From an uncultured Collinsella sp. (lineage in GTDB: Bacteria; Actinomycetota; Coriobacteriia; Coriobacteriales; Coriobacteriaceae), in the NCBI GenBank assembly GCA_902491395.1, contig CABUHO010000012.1, positions 3,579-67,578 of the forward strand: 64,000 nucleotides of DNA, in the 5' to 3' direction. Positions 16,559 through 24,835 of the stretch are shown one piece after another. Below the pieces are notes generated by a model. It was given only the letters and a program-made list of their open reading frames with translations. It made no database searches and had not been told where the DNA came from. Position 1 is the first letter of the stretch. Every line of letters begins with the position of its first letter. The position numbers were made by a program, and so were the translations under genes.

Positions 16559-18103
16559 GTGGCCGGAATCGGTTTTGAGCTCAAACGCCTGTTTAGGCGC
16601 AAGGGTCTGTTTGCCACGATGCGCGCCTATGGCTACGCCGGCATTGTGTGCACGGGCCCCATGCTGCTGGGTGTGCTGCTCCAGGTGGGTATCTTGGTGC
16701 TGTGCGGTCTGTGGGGTGTGGGCCGCGCGAACCAGGACCTGCTGGTGTGCATGGTGACCTATACGCTGCTGGCATCGCTCACGCTCACGAGCTTTTTCTC
16801 CATGCCGGTCACGCGCTTTTTGGCCGACATGCTCTTTGCCGAGCGCGAAGAAGAGGTCTTGCCCTCGTTTTGGGGTTCCAACGCCATCATGCTCGTTGCG
16901 GGCACGGTGCTCTACGGCGTCTTTTTGCTGTTCTCGGGCGCCACGCTGCTGCAGGGGCTGCTGTGCCTGTGGCTGTTCAACATTATGATCGTCAACTGGA
17001 ACGGCATGAGCTACCTCACGGCCATTAAGGACTACCGCGGCATCCTGCGCAGCTTTGCTGCCGCCATTGGCGTGGCGTGCCTGTGCGCCCTTGCTGCGCT
17101 GGCACTGGGGCTGCCGCCGGTCGAGGGCCTGCTGGCGTCGATCGCCCTGGGCTACGGCGTCATGCTTGCCTGGGACGTGGTGCTGCTGTACCGGTATTTT
17201 CCTCAGAGCGATCGCAGCCCCTGGCTCTTTTTGCAGTGGCTCGATGAGTTTATGCCTCTGGCACTCACGGGCCTGTTTACCAACCTGGGACTCTTTGCGC
17301 ACCTGGTGATTATCTGGGCAGGGCCCATTGGCGTGCAGGTCAAAGGCCTGTTTTACGGCGCGCCCTATCACGATGTGCCGGCGTTGCTTGCGTTTTTGAC
17401 CATTCTGGTCACGACCGTCAACTTTGTGGTGTCGGTCGAGGTCAACTTCTATCCGCGCTACCGCGACTACTACAGCCTGTTTAATGACGGCGGCGTGGTG
17501 GGCGACATCGTGGTGGCCGAGGAGGAAATGCTCGCCACGCTCAACCGGGAGCTGCGGTTTTGTGCGCTCAAGCAGCTGTTTGTGACGGCAGCGGTCATTT
17601 CGCTCGAGACCACGGTGCTCTCGGCCCTGCCACTGGGCTTCAACAACCTGATGCACGGGTATTTTCGCACGTTATGCGTGGGTTTTGGCCTGTATGCCGT
17701 GGGCAATACGGTGATGCTCATCTTGCTGTACTTTACCGACTACAAGGGCGCCGTGCTTGCTTCCGGGCTGTTCGCGGGTGTGGCAGGGCTGGCGACCATC
17801 GTCTCGCTGTTCTTTCCGCAGCAGTTTTATGGCTTTGGCTTTTTGCTCGGCGCGGCGGTGTTTTTTGTTGTGGCGCTCATGCGGCTCGATACCTATACTG
17901 CCAACTTGCCGTATCGTATCCTGAGTCAACAGCCCATTGTGGCGACCGACAAGACGGGTCGCTTTACGGAGCTGGGCCGCTTGCTCGACCGTGCCGAACA
18001 GCGCTACGAGGAGCTGCGTTTAGAGGGCGAGCCGCATGGTGCGTTTGAGCGCATGGTGGTTCGCGTGTATCGCAATCGTTGGGGAGGTCCTGATGACCGA
18101 TAG
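16559..18103 (+). CDS. pelG: PelG-type polysaccharide transporter/synthase membrane subunit
   Basis: A 514-residue polytopic membrane protein beginning with the characteristic AGIGFELKRLF segment and containing about a dozen hydrophobic helices. PelG is a MOP-superfamily-like protein that moves the nascent Pel chain across the membrane together with PelF. A GTG start follows GAGAGGGGGAG. The C-terminus is soluble and charged. The gene overlaps the next start by eleven bases, consistent with a single transcript. Confidence 0.88.
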   Translation: MAGIGFELKRLFRRKGLFATMRAYGYAGIVCTGPMLLGVLLQVGILVLCGLWGVGRANQDLLVCMVTYTLLASLTLTSFFSMPVTRFLADMLFAEREEEVLPSFWGSNAIMLVAGTVLYGVFLLFSGATLLQGLLCLWLFNIMIVNWNGMSYLTAIKDYRGILRSFAAAIGVACLCALAALALGLPPVEGLLASIALGYGVMLAWDVVLLYRYFPQSDRSPWLFLQWLDEFMPLALTGLFTNLGLFAHLVIIWAGPIGVQVKGLFYGAPYHDVPALLAFLTILVTTVNFVVSVEVNFYPRYRDYYSLFNDGGVVGDIVVAEEEMLATLNRELRFCALKQLFVTAAVISLETTVLSALPLGFNNLMHGYFRTLCVGFGLYAVGNTVMLILLYFTDYKGAVLASGLFAGVAGLATIVSLFFPQQFYGFGFLLGAAVFFVVALMRLDTYTANLPYRILSQQPIVATDKTGRFTELGRLLDRAEQRYEELRLEGEPHGAFERMVVRVYRNRWGGPDDR

Positions 18104-19862
18104 GATGATATCGCGTCGCCGTTTGTTTGAGGCGGCTGCCGGCGCCTTGCTGCTTTCGGGCTGCTCTTCGCAGGACGAATCCTCGACCAAAAAGACCAAG
18201 AAGCAGGGCAAGATTAAAAAGGCCGATGCGTCTAGCGGGACCAAGCACCTTCGCGATAAGGACGAGCTGTACGAGGTCTACGACGACTCGGGCATTGTGG
18301 CCATGTACCTGACGGTCTCGCGCGGCAATATCTCCGAGAACACTGACCACAGCTGGGCCGAGATCAATACGTACTCGGTCTACGACTATGCCGACATGGG
18401 CGTGACGCGCTATCAGGTTATGTGCCTGCTGCAGGCGGGTGACGAGGACGGTCCCGTTGCTGGTGAAGTGGGCTATGGCGAGGAAGCGCCCAATGCTACC
18501 GTGCAGGTGCGCGGCCAGACGTCGAGCATGAACTCGCAAAAGAATTACAAGGTAGAGCTCAAAAAGGGCAAGGGTACCTGGCGCCATCAGCGCGCGATTG
18601 CGCTTAACAAGCACATGGGAGAGGGCATGCGTTTTCGCAACAAGATGGCCTATGACCTTATCCGTGGAATTCCCCAGATGATGGGCTTGCGCACGCAGTT
18701 TGTGCATCTGTGGGTGTGCGACCAGACCGAAAAGTCCAACGATACCTTTGAGGACTACGGTCTGTTTACGCAGGTGGAGCAGCTCAACAAGACGGCGCTC
18801 AAAGCCCACGGTCTGGATAAGAGCGGGCACCTGTACAAGGTGAACAGCTTTGATTTCCATCGCTTCGAAGACACCATCAAGCTGGCGGATGACCCTGACT
18901 ATAACCAGACGGCGTTTGAGGGCATGCTCGAGATTAAGGGCGACTCGGACCATACCAAGTTAATCGAGATGCTCGATGCGCTCAACGACGATACGCAAAA
19001 GATCGACGTTGTGCTCGACACCTACTTCGATACCGAGAACCTGGTCTATTGGATGGCGTTTCAGATCTTGACGGGCAATTGCGATACGCAGAACCGTAAC
19101 TACTATCTGTACAGCCCGCTTAACTCCAAGGTCTGGTACATCCTTGATTGGGATAACGACGGCATGCTGCGCAAGCTGGAGCTGTCTCTTAAGGGGTTTT
19201 CGGACTACGCGAGCTGGGAGCGCGGCGTGAGCAACTACTGGGGCAACGTGCTGTTTAACCGCGCGTTGCGCAGCAAGTCGTTCCGCAGCGAACTCGATAG
19301 CGCCGTGAAGGATCTGCGCTCGTATATGACCGAGGCGCGCCTGAGCAAGATGGTCGAGCATTATCGCGAGGTGACGGAGTCGCTCGTCTTTGCTGCGCCC
19401 GACCTGGAGAATCTGCCCGTGACCAAGGACGAATACGAGCAGATTGCCGCGGCGATTCCGTCCGAGATCGAGGAGAACTACCAGAGCTTCCGCGAGAGCT
19501 ATAAGAAGCCAATGCCGTTCTACATTGGCGTGCCGCAGATCGATAACGGTAAGTTGCGCATTGGCTGGGATGCCTCCTACGACTTTAAAGCGCGTGACAT
19601 TCGCTACACCGTGGAGCTGGCGCGCGACTACGCCATCAAGGACGTGATCTTTAAGGCCGAGGATGTGCTGCTGCCCGAGGTGACCTGCGATGCGCCCGAT
19701 GCCGGCCAGTATTTTGTGCGCGTGCGCGCCACCAACTCCGACGACTATACGCAAGATGCGTTTGACTACTATGTGACTGACGACGGCAAACAGTACGGCA
19801 TGAAGTGTTTTTACGTGCAGGACGGCGGTAAGGTCGTGGAGGACACGTATGAGGAGGGCTAG
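18093..19862 (+). CDS. CotH-family kinase-like lipoprotein
   Basis: A 589-residue protein. The N-terminus carries consecutive arginines (ISRRRLF), a hydrophobic stretch and a lipobox ending LLSGC, so it is exported and lipidated, perhaps through Tat. A basic linker follows. The CotH core includes VQVRGQTSSMNSQKNYK and the metal-binding DWDNDG. CotH proteins are atypical protein kinases, and in bacteria many are secreted with VTC and DUF4956 proteins. The start at 18093 has GGGGAGG at good spacing; an upstream start would lose the signal. The C-terminal 90 residues look like a fibronectin-type beta domain. The gene overlaps the VTC gene by fourteen bases. Confidence 0.8.
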   Translation: MTDRMISRRRLFEAAAGALLLSGCSSQDESSTKKTKKQGKIKKADASSGTKHLRDKDELYEVYDDSGIVAMYLTVSRGNISENTDHSWAEINTYSVYDYADMGVTRYQVMCLLQAGDEDGPVAGEVGYGEEAPNATVQVRGQTSSMNSQKNYKVELKKGKGTWRHQRAIALNKHMGEGMRFRNKMAYDLIRGIPQMMGLRTQFVHLWVCDQTEKSNDTFEDYGLFTQVEQLNKTALKAHGLDKSGHLYKVNSFDFHRFEDTIKLADDPDYNQTAFEGMLEIKGDSDHTKLIEMLDALNDDTQKIDVVLDTYFDTENLVYWMAFQILTGNCDTQNRNYYLYSPLNSKVWYILDWDNDGMLRKLELSLKGFSDYASWERGVSNYWGNVLFNRALRSKSFRSELDSAVKDLRSYMTEARLSKMVEHYREVTESLVFAAPDLENLPVTKDEYEQIAAAIPSEIEENYQSFRESYKKPMPFYIGVPQIDNGKLRIGWDASYDFKARDIRYTVELARDYAIKDVIFKAEDVLLPEVTCDAPDAGQYFVRVRATNSDDYTQDAFDYYVTDDGKQYGMKCFYVQDGGKVVEDTYEEG

Positions 19863-20640
19863 CGCGCTGCTTGAGCGCTTGGCGGCCCCGCCTGCGCGTA
19901 CCACGCAAGAGCGTTACCGCCACGAGCTCAAATATCTCATTAACGAGGGCGAGCACGCCGCGCTTGCCTGTCGCATGGCGCCGGCGTTTAAGCTGGACAA
20001 GCATGCGCAGGCGGGCGGCTACACCATTCGCAGCCTGTACTTTGACGACTACTGTAACTCGGCCTACGAGGAAAAAGACGCCGGTATTCTCATGCGCAAA
20101 AAGTATCGCGTGCGCATCTATAACGGTGGCGACAAGGTGATTAAGCTCGAGCGCAAAAAGAAGTACGGCAGCTGGATTTACAAGGAGGACGCGCCACTCA
20201 CGCGTGTCGAGTTTGAGCAAATCCTGGCCGGCGACTACGACTTTTTGCTGAGGAGCCCCTATCCGCTCTGTCGCGAGTTCTACATCGAGTGCATCTGCAA
20301 CGCGATGCGCCCGCGGACCATTGTGGATTATGAGCGCGAGCCGTGGGTGATGGATGAGGGCACCGTGCGCATCACATTTGATAGCAACGTGCGCGCGGCG
20401 GTGGGGAGCTTTGATATCTTTGACGCGACGCTGCCCGCGCTGCCCGTGCTGGAGCCCGGCAAGCTGGTGATGGAGGTCAAGTTTACCGAGTTTTGTCCGC
20501 AGCTGGTGCGCGATATGGTGCCGCCGGGTGCGGCCGAACTCACGGCGGTCTCTAAGTACTGTCTGTGTTATGACAAGACCGCCTACCTGCGCGGTTTTAA
20601 CTACTGGGAATCGGATTTTGGGAACCGAGGGGATATTTAA
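19849..20640 (+). CDS. VTC-domain protein (polyphosphate polymerase-like)
   Basis: A 263-residue protein with the VTC tunnel-fold signatures: ELKYLI near the start, IRSLYFDD, a basic KYRVRIY and LERKKK region, DYEREPW, and MEVKF near the end. In yeast the VTC4 domain makes polyphosphate from ATP. Bacterial versions are usually beside CotH and DUF4956 genes and their product is less certain. The basic active-site strands look intact, with the Lys/Arg clusters kept. It lies between the CotH and DUF4956 genes in the operon. Confidence 0.8.
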   Translation: MRRASALLERLAAPPARTTQERYRHELKYLINEGEHAALACRMAPAFKLDKHAQAGGYTIRSLYFDDYCNSAYEEKDAGILMRKKYRVRIYNGGDKVIKLERKKKYGSWIYKEDAPLTRVEFEQILAGDYDFLLRSPYPLCREFYIECICNAMRPRTIVDYEREPWVMDEGTVRITFDSNVRAAVGSFDIFDATLPALPVLEPGKLVMEVKFTEFCPQLVRDMVPPGAAELTAVSKYCLCYDKTAYLRGFNYWESDFGNRGDI

Positions 20641-20643
20641 ACC

Positions 20644-21309
20644 ATGAGCACCAGGGACTTTTTTAAGAACTCCGTCTTGGAGGCGTTCGGTCAGGTCGAC
20701 CCTGCCAAGATTGGCCTGTCGCTGCTCGTGGCGCTCGCCATGGGCATCCTGATCTACTACGTGTACAAGCGCTTTTTTACTGGCGTGGTCTATTCGCGCA
20801 GTTTTGCCGTGACGCTCGTGGGCATGTGCGTGCTCACCTGCATGGTCACGCTCGCGATCTCGACAAACGTGGTCATCTCGCTTGGTATGGTCGGTGCTCT
20901 GTCTATTGTCCGCTACCGTACGGCGGTCAAGGACCCGCTCGACCTGCTGTATCTGTTTTGGTCCATTACCACGGGCATTACGGCGGGAGCCGGTATGTAT
21001 GCACTCGTGGGGCTCACGGCGGTGGTGATCGTGGTGATGATTGCCGGCTTTGCGAGCCACCAGGACAAGGCGCGCGTGTACATGATGGTCATCCACTACA
21101 CGGGTCAGACCACCGGCGACGATATCGTGCGTGCATTTGGGCGCACCAAGTTCAGCGTCAAGTCCAAGACGATGCGCGGTGACAAGGTCGAGATGGCCGT
21201 CGAGGTGTTCTCGGACGGCGTGGATATGCCCTATGCCGACGCCATCCGCGCACTCGACGGTGTTGAGGACCTAACGTTGATCCAATACAACGGCGAATAT
21301 CACGGCTAA
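20644..21309 (+). CDS. DUF4956 membrane protein
   Basis: A 221-residue protein with about four transmembrane helices (roughly residues 20-125) and a cytoplasmic C-terminal domain. The segment GMVGALSIVRYRTAVKDP is the hallmark of DUF4956. The family is widely found next to VTC and CotH genes and may form the membrane partner of the VTC protein. It starts three bases after the VTC stop and closes the operon. Its biochemical role is unknown. Confidence 0.8.
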   Translation: MSTRDFFKNSVLEAFGQVDPAKIGLSLLVALAMGILIYYVYKRFFTGVVYSRSFAVTLVGMCVLTCMVTLAISTNVVISLGMVGALSIVRYRTAVKDPLDLLYLFWSITTGITAGAGMYALVGLTAVVIVVMIAGFASHQDKARVYMMVIHYTGQTTGDDIVRAFGRTKFSVKSKTMRGDKVEMAVEVFSDGVDMPYADAIRALDGVEDLTLIQYNGEYHG

Positions 21310-21315
21310 TTTTGT

Positions 21316-21339
21316 TCCGGCGTTCTAACGAACGCCGGA
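21316..21339 (+). terminator. perfect 10-bp hairpin after the exopolysaccharide operon
   Basis: TCCGGCGTTC (21316-21325) pairs perfectly with GAACGCCGGA (21330-21339) around a four-base loop, seven bases after the last stop of the operon. There is no T-run behind it, so it is a terminator-like or mRNA-stabilising hairpin. Confidence 0.5.
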
Positions 21340-21421
21340 CCGCTCGACGCTGCTTGCGCTGACGTTTTCTCGACCTGGGTGGGCTGGTCTTGGTTTGGTT
21401 TTATGTAAGGGATGGTGCCGC

Positions 21422-22426
21422 GTGGACGTGCAACAGCTAGAAGAGTCCTGGGCTGCAAGGGCCGGCGCGCGTGAGGCGCGTCTTGTTGCGGCCTCGCACG
21501 TGCCGGCGGCGCTGTCGCTGCTGGGGATTGTGCGTCCCAGCGATCGCCTGGTGGCCTTTGCGGACGACTTTGCCGATGCGTTTGCCTGTGGCTTTGATGG
21601 CTGCGATGTTGCGCTGGTGGGGGAGCCCGCGGCTGCGGCGTTTGCTGCGGCGTCCGAGGGCTTTGATGCATCGTTTGATGCTGGCGCGCCGCATCTGTGG
21701 TGGTTCGTCAACTCCATCGGCGGGTTTGGCCTGCGTGTGCCCGACCTTCGTGCACTGGGTCGCGAGGCTCGTGAGGCCCATGCGCTGCTCGTGGTTGATA
21801 ACACTGTGTCGGGCGTCTTTGGGTGCGATCCGCTGCGCTTGGGTGCCGTGCTGTCGCTCGAGGCGCTCGATCGCGTGTGTGCCGGCGTGGCGCCGCGCAA
21901 ACTCGTTGCCGCTTCGGTGGCGCGCTCGCAGCTCAAGCGCCATCGCGTGGATGCCACCGCAGAGTGCGCGCACGCGTTGTTTGCGGGCCGCGGTGCGCCC
22001 GCGCTTGACCTTTCTGTTGATGAGGCCGATGTGCTGGAGTGCGGGCTCGAGTCGCTCGATGCTCGCATACAGGCGCACTTCGACCGTGCTCGTGCGCTCG
22101 CCGAGTATCTGGCTGCCAACGAGATGGTGCGCAACGTGCGCTATCCCGGGCTGAGCTCGCATCCCGACCATGCGGTTGCAACGGGAATCCTCGAGCACGG
22201 CTTTGGCCCGGCAGTTGAGTTTGACCTTATCGAGCGAAGTACGGGTGAGCTGTTCGACACATTGCCGGGGGAGTTCCGCACGTCGCCCGCCGGCGGCGCA
22301 ACGACACGCCTTTCGGCCCCACGCGGCAAGCAGGGGGGAACCATCCGCCTCTTCGCCGGCACCGACAATCCCCTGGTCGTAGCGTCCGTCCTAGACAACG
22401 CCCTCCGCAAATTAGCTACTTTTTGA
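21422..22426 (+). CDS. Cys/Met-metabolism PLP-enzyme homologue, apparently lacking the PLP lysine
   Basis: A 334-residue protein resembling the cystathionine gamma-synthase group. LLVVDNTVSG matches the conserved VDNTF motif, and the C-terminus has TRLSAPRGKQGGTIRLFAGTD like the substrate-carboxylate arginine region (SxGxE, RLSxG). The expected SATKY motif, whose Lys binds PLP, is replaced by EALDRV, so the Schiff-base lysine seems missing. It is also shorter than the usual 380-400 residues. It may be a non-catalytic homologue or use another residue. The start is taken as GTG 21422; TTG 21395 is possible. The 3' end overlaps the convergent ModE-like gene by eleven bases. Confidence 0.6.
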   Translation: MDVQQLEESWAARAGAREARLVAASHVPAALSLLGIVRPSDRLVAFADDFADAFACGFDGCDVALVGEPAAAAFAAASEGFDASFDAGAPHLWWFVNSIGGFGLRVPDLRALGREAREAHALLVVDNTVSGVFGCDPLRLGAVLSLEALDRVCAGVAPRKLVAASVARSQLKRHRVDATAECAHALFAGRGAPALDLSVDEADVLECGLESLDARIQAHFDRARALAEYLAANEMVRNVRYPGLSSHPDHAVATGILEHGFGPAVEFDLIERSTGELFDTLPGEFRTSPAGGATTRLSAPRGKQGGTIRLFAGTDNPLVVASVLDNALRKLATF

Positions 22427-22760
22427 TGCTGGCGATGAGGTCGTTTGCTTTGGTGGCGATGACCTTGTTGATGTCGGCCTGCAGCTCCTCGTAGACCGCT
22501 ATGGCTCGCTCGCCGGCGGGGGTGAGCGATGATCCGCGGGCGCCGTCGCGCTCGATGAGCTTGCAGCCCAGCTGGCCTTCGGCCTCGTTCACGATGCGCC
22601 AGGCCTTGGAATACGCCATGCCCATGCTTTTGGCAGCGCGGTTGAGTGAGTGCTCGCGGGCAATACCCTGCAGCAGCAAGACGCAGCCATGACCAAACAC
22701 GCCCGGCAGGTCTTTGTCGCACGCTTGAATGACCAACTTTGCCGTCGTCTTGTACTTCAT
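22416..22760 (-). CDS. ModE-type N-terminal HTH transcription regulator
   Basis: A 114-residue protein consisting of a winged HTH of the ModE/LysR type: the SLNRAAKSMGMAYSKAWRIV recognition region, then LGCKLIERDGARGSSLTPAG. It lacks the molybdate-binding TOBE domains of full ModE, so the ligand, if any, is unknown. The ATG at 22760 has GGGGAGA ten bases upstream; a GTG nine bases earlier is an alternative. It converges on the PLP-enzyme homologue. Confidence 0.8.
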   Translation of the reverse strand: MKYKTTAKLVIQACDKDLPGVFGHGCVLLLQGIAREHSLNRAAKSMGMAYSKAWRIVNEAEGQLGCKLIERDGARGSSLTPAGERAIAVYEELQADINKVIATKANDLIASIKK

Positions 22761-22953
22761 ACGCTTCACGTCTCCCCACTAAAGTGTTTGCTGGGCAAAC
22801 GCAAAGCCTGCGTCAAACCCTCGTGTGCTCTTCTTAAATCATGCATTGTAGCAGTCAAAGTGCGTTAAGATACTTCCCCAGTATTGGGCGCCCAAGGTTG
22901 GGCTGGGTCCTACGAGGCCTGCAGCCGACCGGTCGCATGGAAAAAGGAGAAAC

Positions 22954-24465
22954 ATGGCTACGTTCTTTCCCGGTGAGTCCCACACGTTTTCGGAGTATCT
23001 GCTGGTCCCTGGCTATTCGTCCTCGCAGTGCATCCCCAACAACGTCTCTCTTAAGACGCCGCTGACCCGCTTTAAGCGCGGTGAGAAGCCGGCAATCACC
23101 CTGAACATCCCCATGGTTTCCGCCATCATGCAGTCCGTCTCGGGCGTTGACATGGGTGTCGCGCTCGCTACCGAGGGTGGCCTGTCCTTCATTTACGGTT
23201 CCCAGAGCGCCGAGTCCGAGGCCGCTATGGTCAAGGCCGTCAAGGATCACAAGGCCGGCTTCGTTCAGTCCGATTCCACGCTGACCCCCGACATGACCAT
23301 GGAGCAGGTCATTGAGCTCAAGGAGAAGACCGGCCACTCCACCATGCCGGTTACCGACGACGGCACTCCCAAGGGCAAGCTCCTGGGCATCGTCACCAGC
23401 CGTGACTATCGCCCCAGCCGCGATGATCACCAGAAGAAGGTCTCCGAGTTCATGACCCCGCGTGAGCAGCTCATCGTGGGCGACAAGAACATTAGTCTCA
23501 AGGTTGCCAACGACGTCATCTGGGACAACAAGCTCAACGCTCTGCCCATCGTCGACGACAATGATCACCTCATGGGTATTGTCTTCCGCAAGGACTACGA
23601 CAGCCACAAGACCAACCCCAACGAGCTGCTCGATAACGACAAGCGCTACATGGTCGGCGCCGGCATCAACACCCGCGACTATGCCGAGCGTGTGCCGCTG
23701 CTCATCGAGGCCGGTGCCGATGTCCTGTGCATCGACTCTTCAGAGGGCTTCAGCGAGTGGCAGAAGCGCACCATCGAGTGGATCCGCGCCAACTACGGCG
23801 AGGACGTCAAGGTCGGTGCCGGTAACGTTGTCGACGCCGAGGGCTTCCGCTTCCTGGCCGACTGCGGTGCCGACTTCATCAAGGTCGGTATCGGCGGCGG
23901 TTCCATCTGCATCACTCGCGAGACCAAGGGTATCGGTCGTGGCCAGGCCACCGCGCTGATCGACGTCTGCCGCGCCCGTGACGAGTACTACGAGGAGACC
24001 GGTGTTTACGTGCCCGTGTGCTCCGACGGCGGTATCGTATACGACTACCACATGACGCTCGCCCTTGCTATGGGTGCCGACTTTATGATGCTGGGTCGCT
24101 ACTTCGCCCGCTTCGATGAGAGCCCGACCGAGCGCGTCAACGTCAACGGCCAGTACATGAAGGAGTACTGGGGCGAGGGTTCTGCGCGTGCTCGCAACTG
24201 GCAGCGCTACGACCTGGGCGGCGCGGCGAAGCTCAGCTTCGTCGAGGGCGTCGACTCCTACGTTCCCTATGCCGGTTCCCTCAAGGACGGCGTGGGCGGC
24301 ACGCTCTACAAGGTCAAGTCCACGATGTGCAACTGCGGCGCCCTCTCGATTCCCGAGCTCCAGGAAAAGGCACGCCTGACCCTGGTGAGCTCGACCTCGA
24401 TCGTCGAAGGCGGCGCCCACGACGTTGTCGTGAAAGACTCCCAGCAGTCTGTGTCTTATCGATAA
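22954..24465 (+). CDS. guaB: inosine-5'-monophosphate dehydrogenase
   Basis: A 503-residue enzyme that oxidises IMP to XMP with NAD, the committed step of GMP synthesis. Two CBS domains (about residues 95-220) interrupt the barrel. The catalytic loop reads GIGGGSICITRETKGIGRGQ with the active Cys in GSIC, and CSDGG, MMLGRYFA and the C-terminal flap (YMKEYWGEGSARARN) are present. An AAAAGGAG ribosome site precedes the ATG. It is a single gene, followed by a gap rich in palindromes. Confidence 0.93.
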   Translation: MATFFPGESHTFSEYLLVPGYSSSQCIPNNVSLKTPLTRFKRGEKPAITLNIPMVSAIMQSVSGVDMGVALATEGGLSFIYGSQSAESEAAMVKAVKDHKAGFVQSDSTLTPDMTMEQVIELKEKTGHSTMPVTDDGTPKGKLLGIVTSRDYRPSRDDHQKKVSEFMTPREQLIVGDKNISLKVANDVIWDNKLNALPIVDDNDHLMGIVFRKDYDSHKTNPNELLDNDKRYMVGAGINTRDYAERVPLLIEAGADVLCIDSSEGFSEWQKRTIEWIRANYGEDVKVGAGNVVDAEGFRFLADCGADFIKVGIGGGSICITRETKGIGRGQATALIDVCRARDEYYEETGVYVPVCSDGGIVYDYHMTLALAMGADFMMLGRYFARFDESPTERVNVNGQYMKEYWGEGSARARNWQRYDLGGAAKLSFVEGVDSYVPYAGSLKDGVGGTLYKVKSTMCNCGALSIPELQEKARLTLVSSTSIVEGGAHDVVVKDSQQSVSYR

Positions 24466-24473
24466 GCGGCTTT

Positions 24474-24580
24474 CCCAAGCATCGCACCTTGCCGTTCAAA
24501 CCGTCGCTCGCGTACCAAAGTACGCGTCGCTCCTCTTTCACGGCAATCTGCGGCACTTGGAAAACCCGACCATGCTTGGG
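24474..24580. repeat. 107-bp nested palindromic element downstream of guaB
   Basis: Nested matching arms: CCCAAGCAT (24474-24482) with ATGCTTGGG (24572-24580), TTGCCGT (24489-24495) with ACGGCAA (24540-24546), and CGCGTAC (24509-24515) with GTACGCG (24520-24526) around CAAA. All three pairs are perfect and nested on almost the same centre. It could fold as a long cruciform or RNA stem and resembles a non-autonomous intergenic repeat. Confidence 0.6.
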
Positions 24581-24624
24581 TGGGTAACAAATAGCGGTTG
24601 ATTCACAACCACGTTATTTAGATA

Positions 24625-24667
24625 AAGCGAGATGCCTGCAAGTCGCAGACATCTCGCTTGTTGTATT
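24625..24667 (+). terminator. intrinsic terminator after guaB
   Basis: AAGCGAGATG (24625-24634) pairs perfectly with CATCTCGCTT (24650-24659). An inner CTGC/GCAG stem and a five-base loop close it, and TTGTTGTATTTG follows. It probably ends the guaB transcript. Confidence 0.75.
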
Positions 24668-24693
24668 TGCTATCATCATGCGAGTCAACCTTA

Positions 24694-24812
24694 GGGTCGG
24701 GCGGCTTAGCTTTGTTCGCTACAAGTTCCGCACGCAAAGAAGAGCACTTAATGTGCTCTTCGTCTTGCGCAGGACTGTCCGCAGTAGCGAATAAAGCTAA
24801 GCCGACCGACCC
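24694..24812. repeat. 119-bp giant hairpin directly upstream of leuS
   Basis: A 29-base left arm (24694-24722) and right arm (24784-24812) match at 27 of 29 positions as inverted repeats. Inside, GAAGAGCAC (24739-24747) pairs with GTGCTCTTC (24753-24761). The intervening flanks pair imperfectly, so the whole element is one long stem. It ends 12 bases before the leuS ribosome site. It lacks the AGTA and TGGNACCGCG signatures expected of a T-box, so it is either a mobile inverted-repeat element or a structured leader. Confidence 0.65.
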
Positions 24813-24835
24813 CATTAAAGATTAAAGGAGCTGAT

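Noticed and set aside
15953..17656. 567-residue minus-strand frame
   Set aside because: It is antisense to pelF/pelG with His/Gln/Arg-rich sequence and no plausible domain.
24694..24835. T-box riboswitch upstream of leuS
   Set aside because: A long hairpin is present, but the AGTA bulge and the TGGNACCGCG antiterminator sequence were not found.
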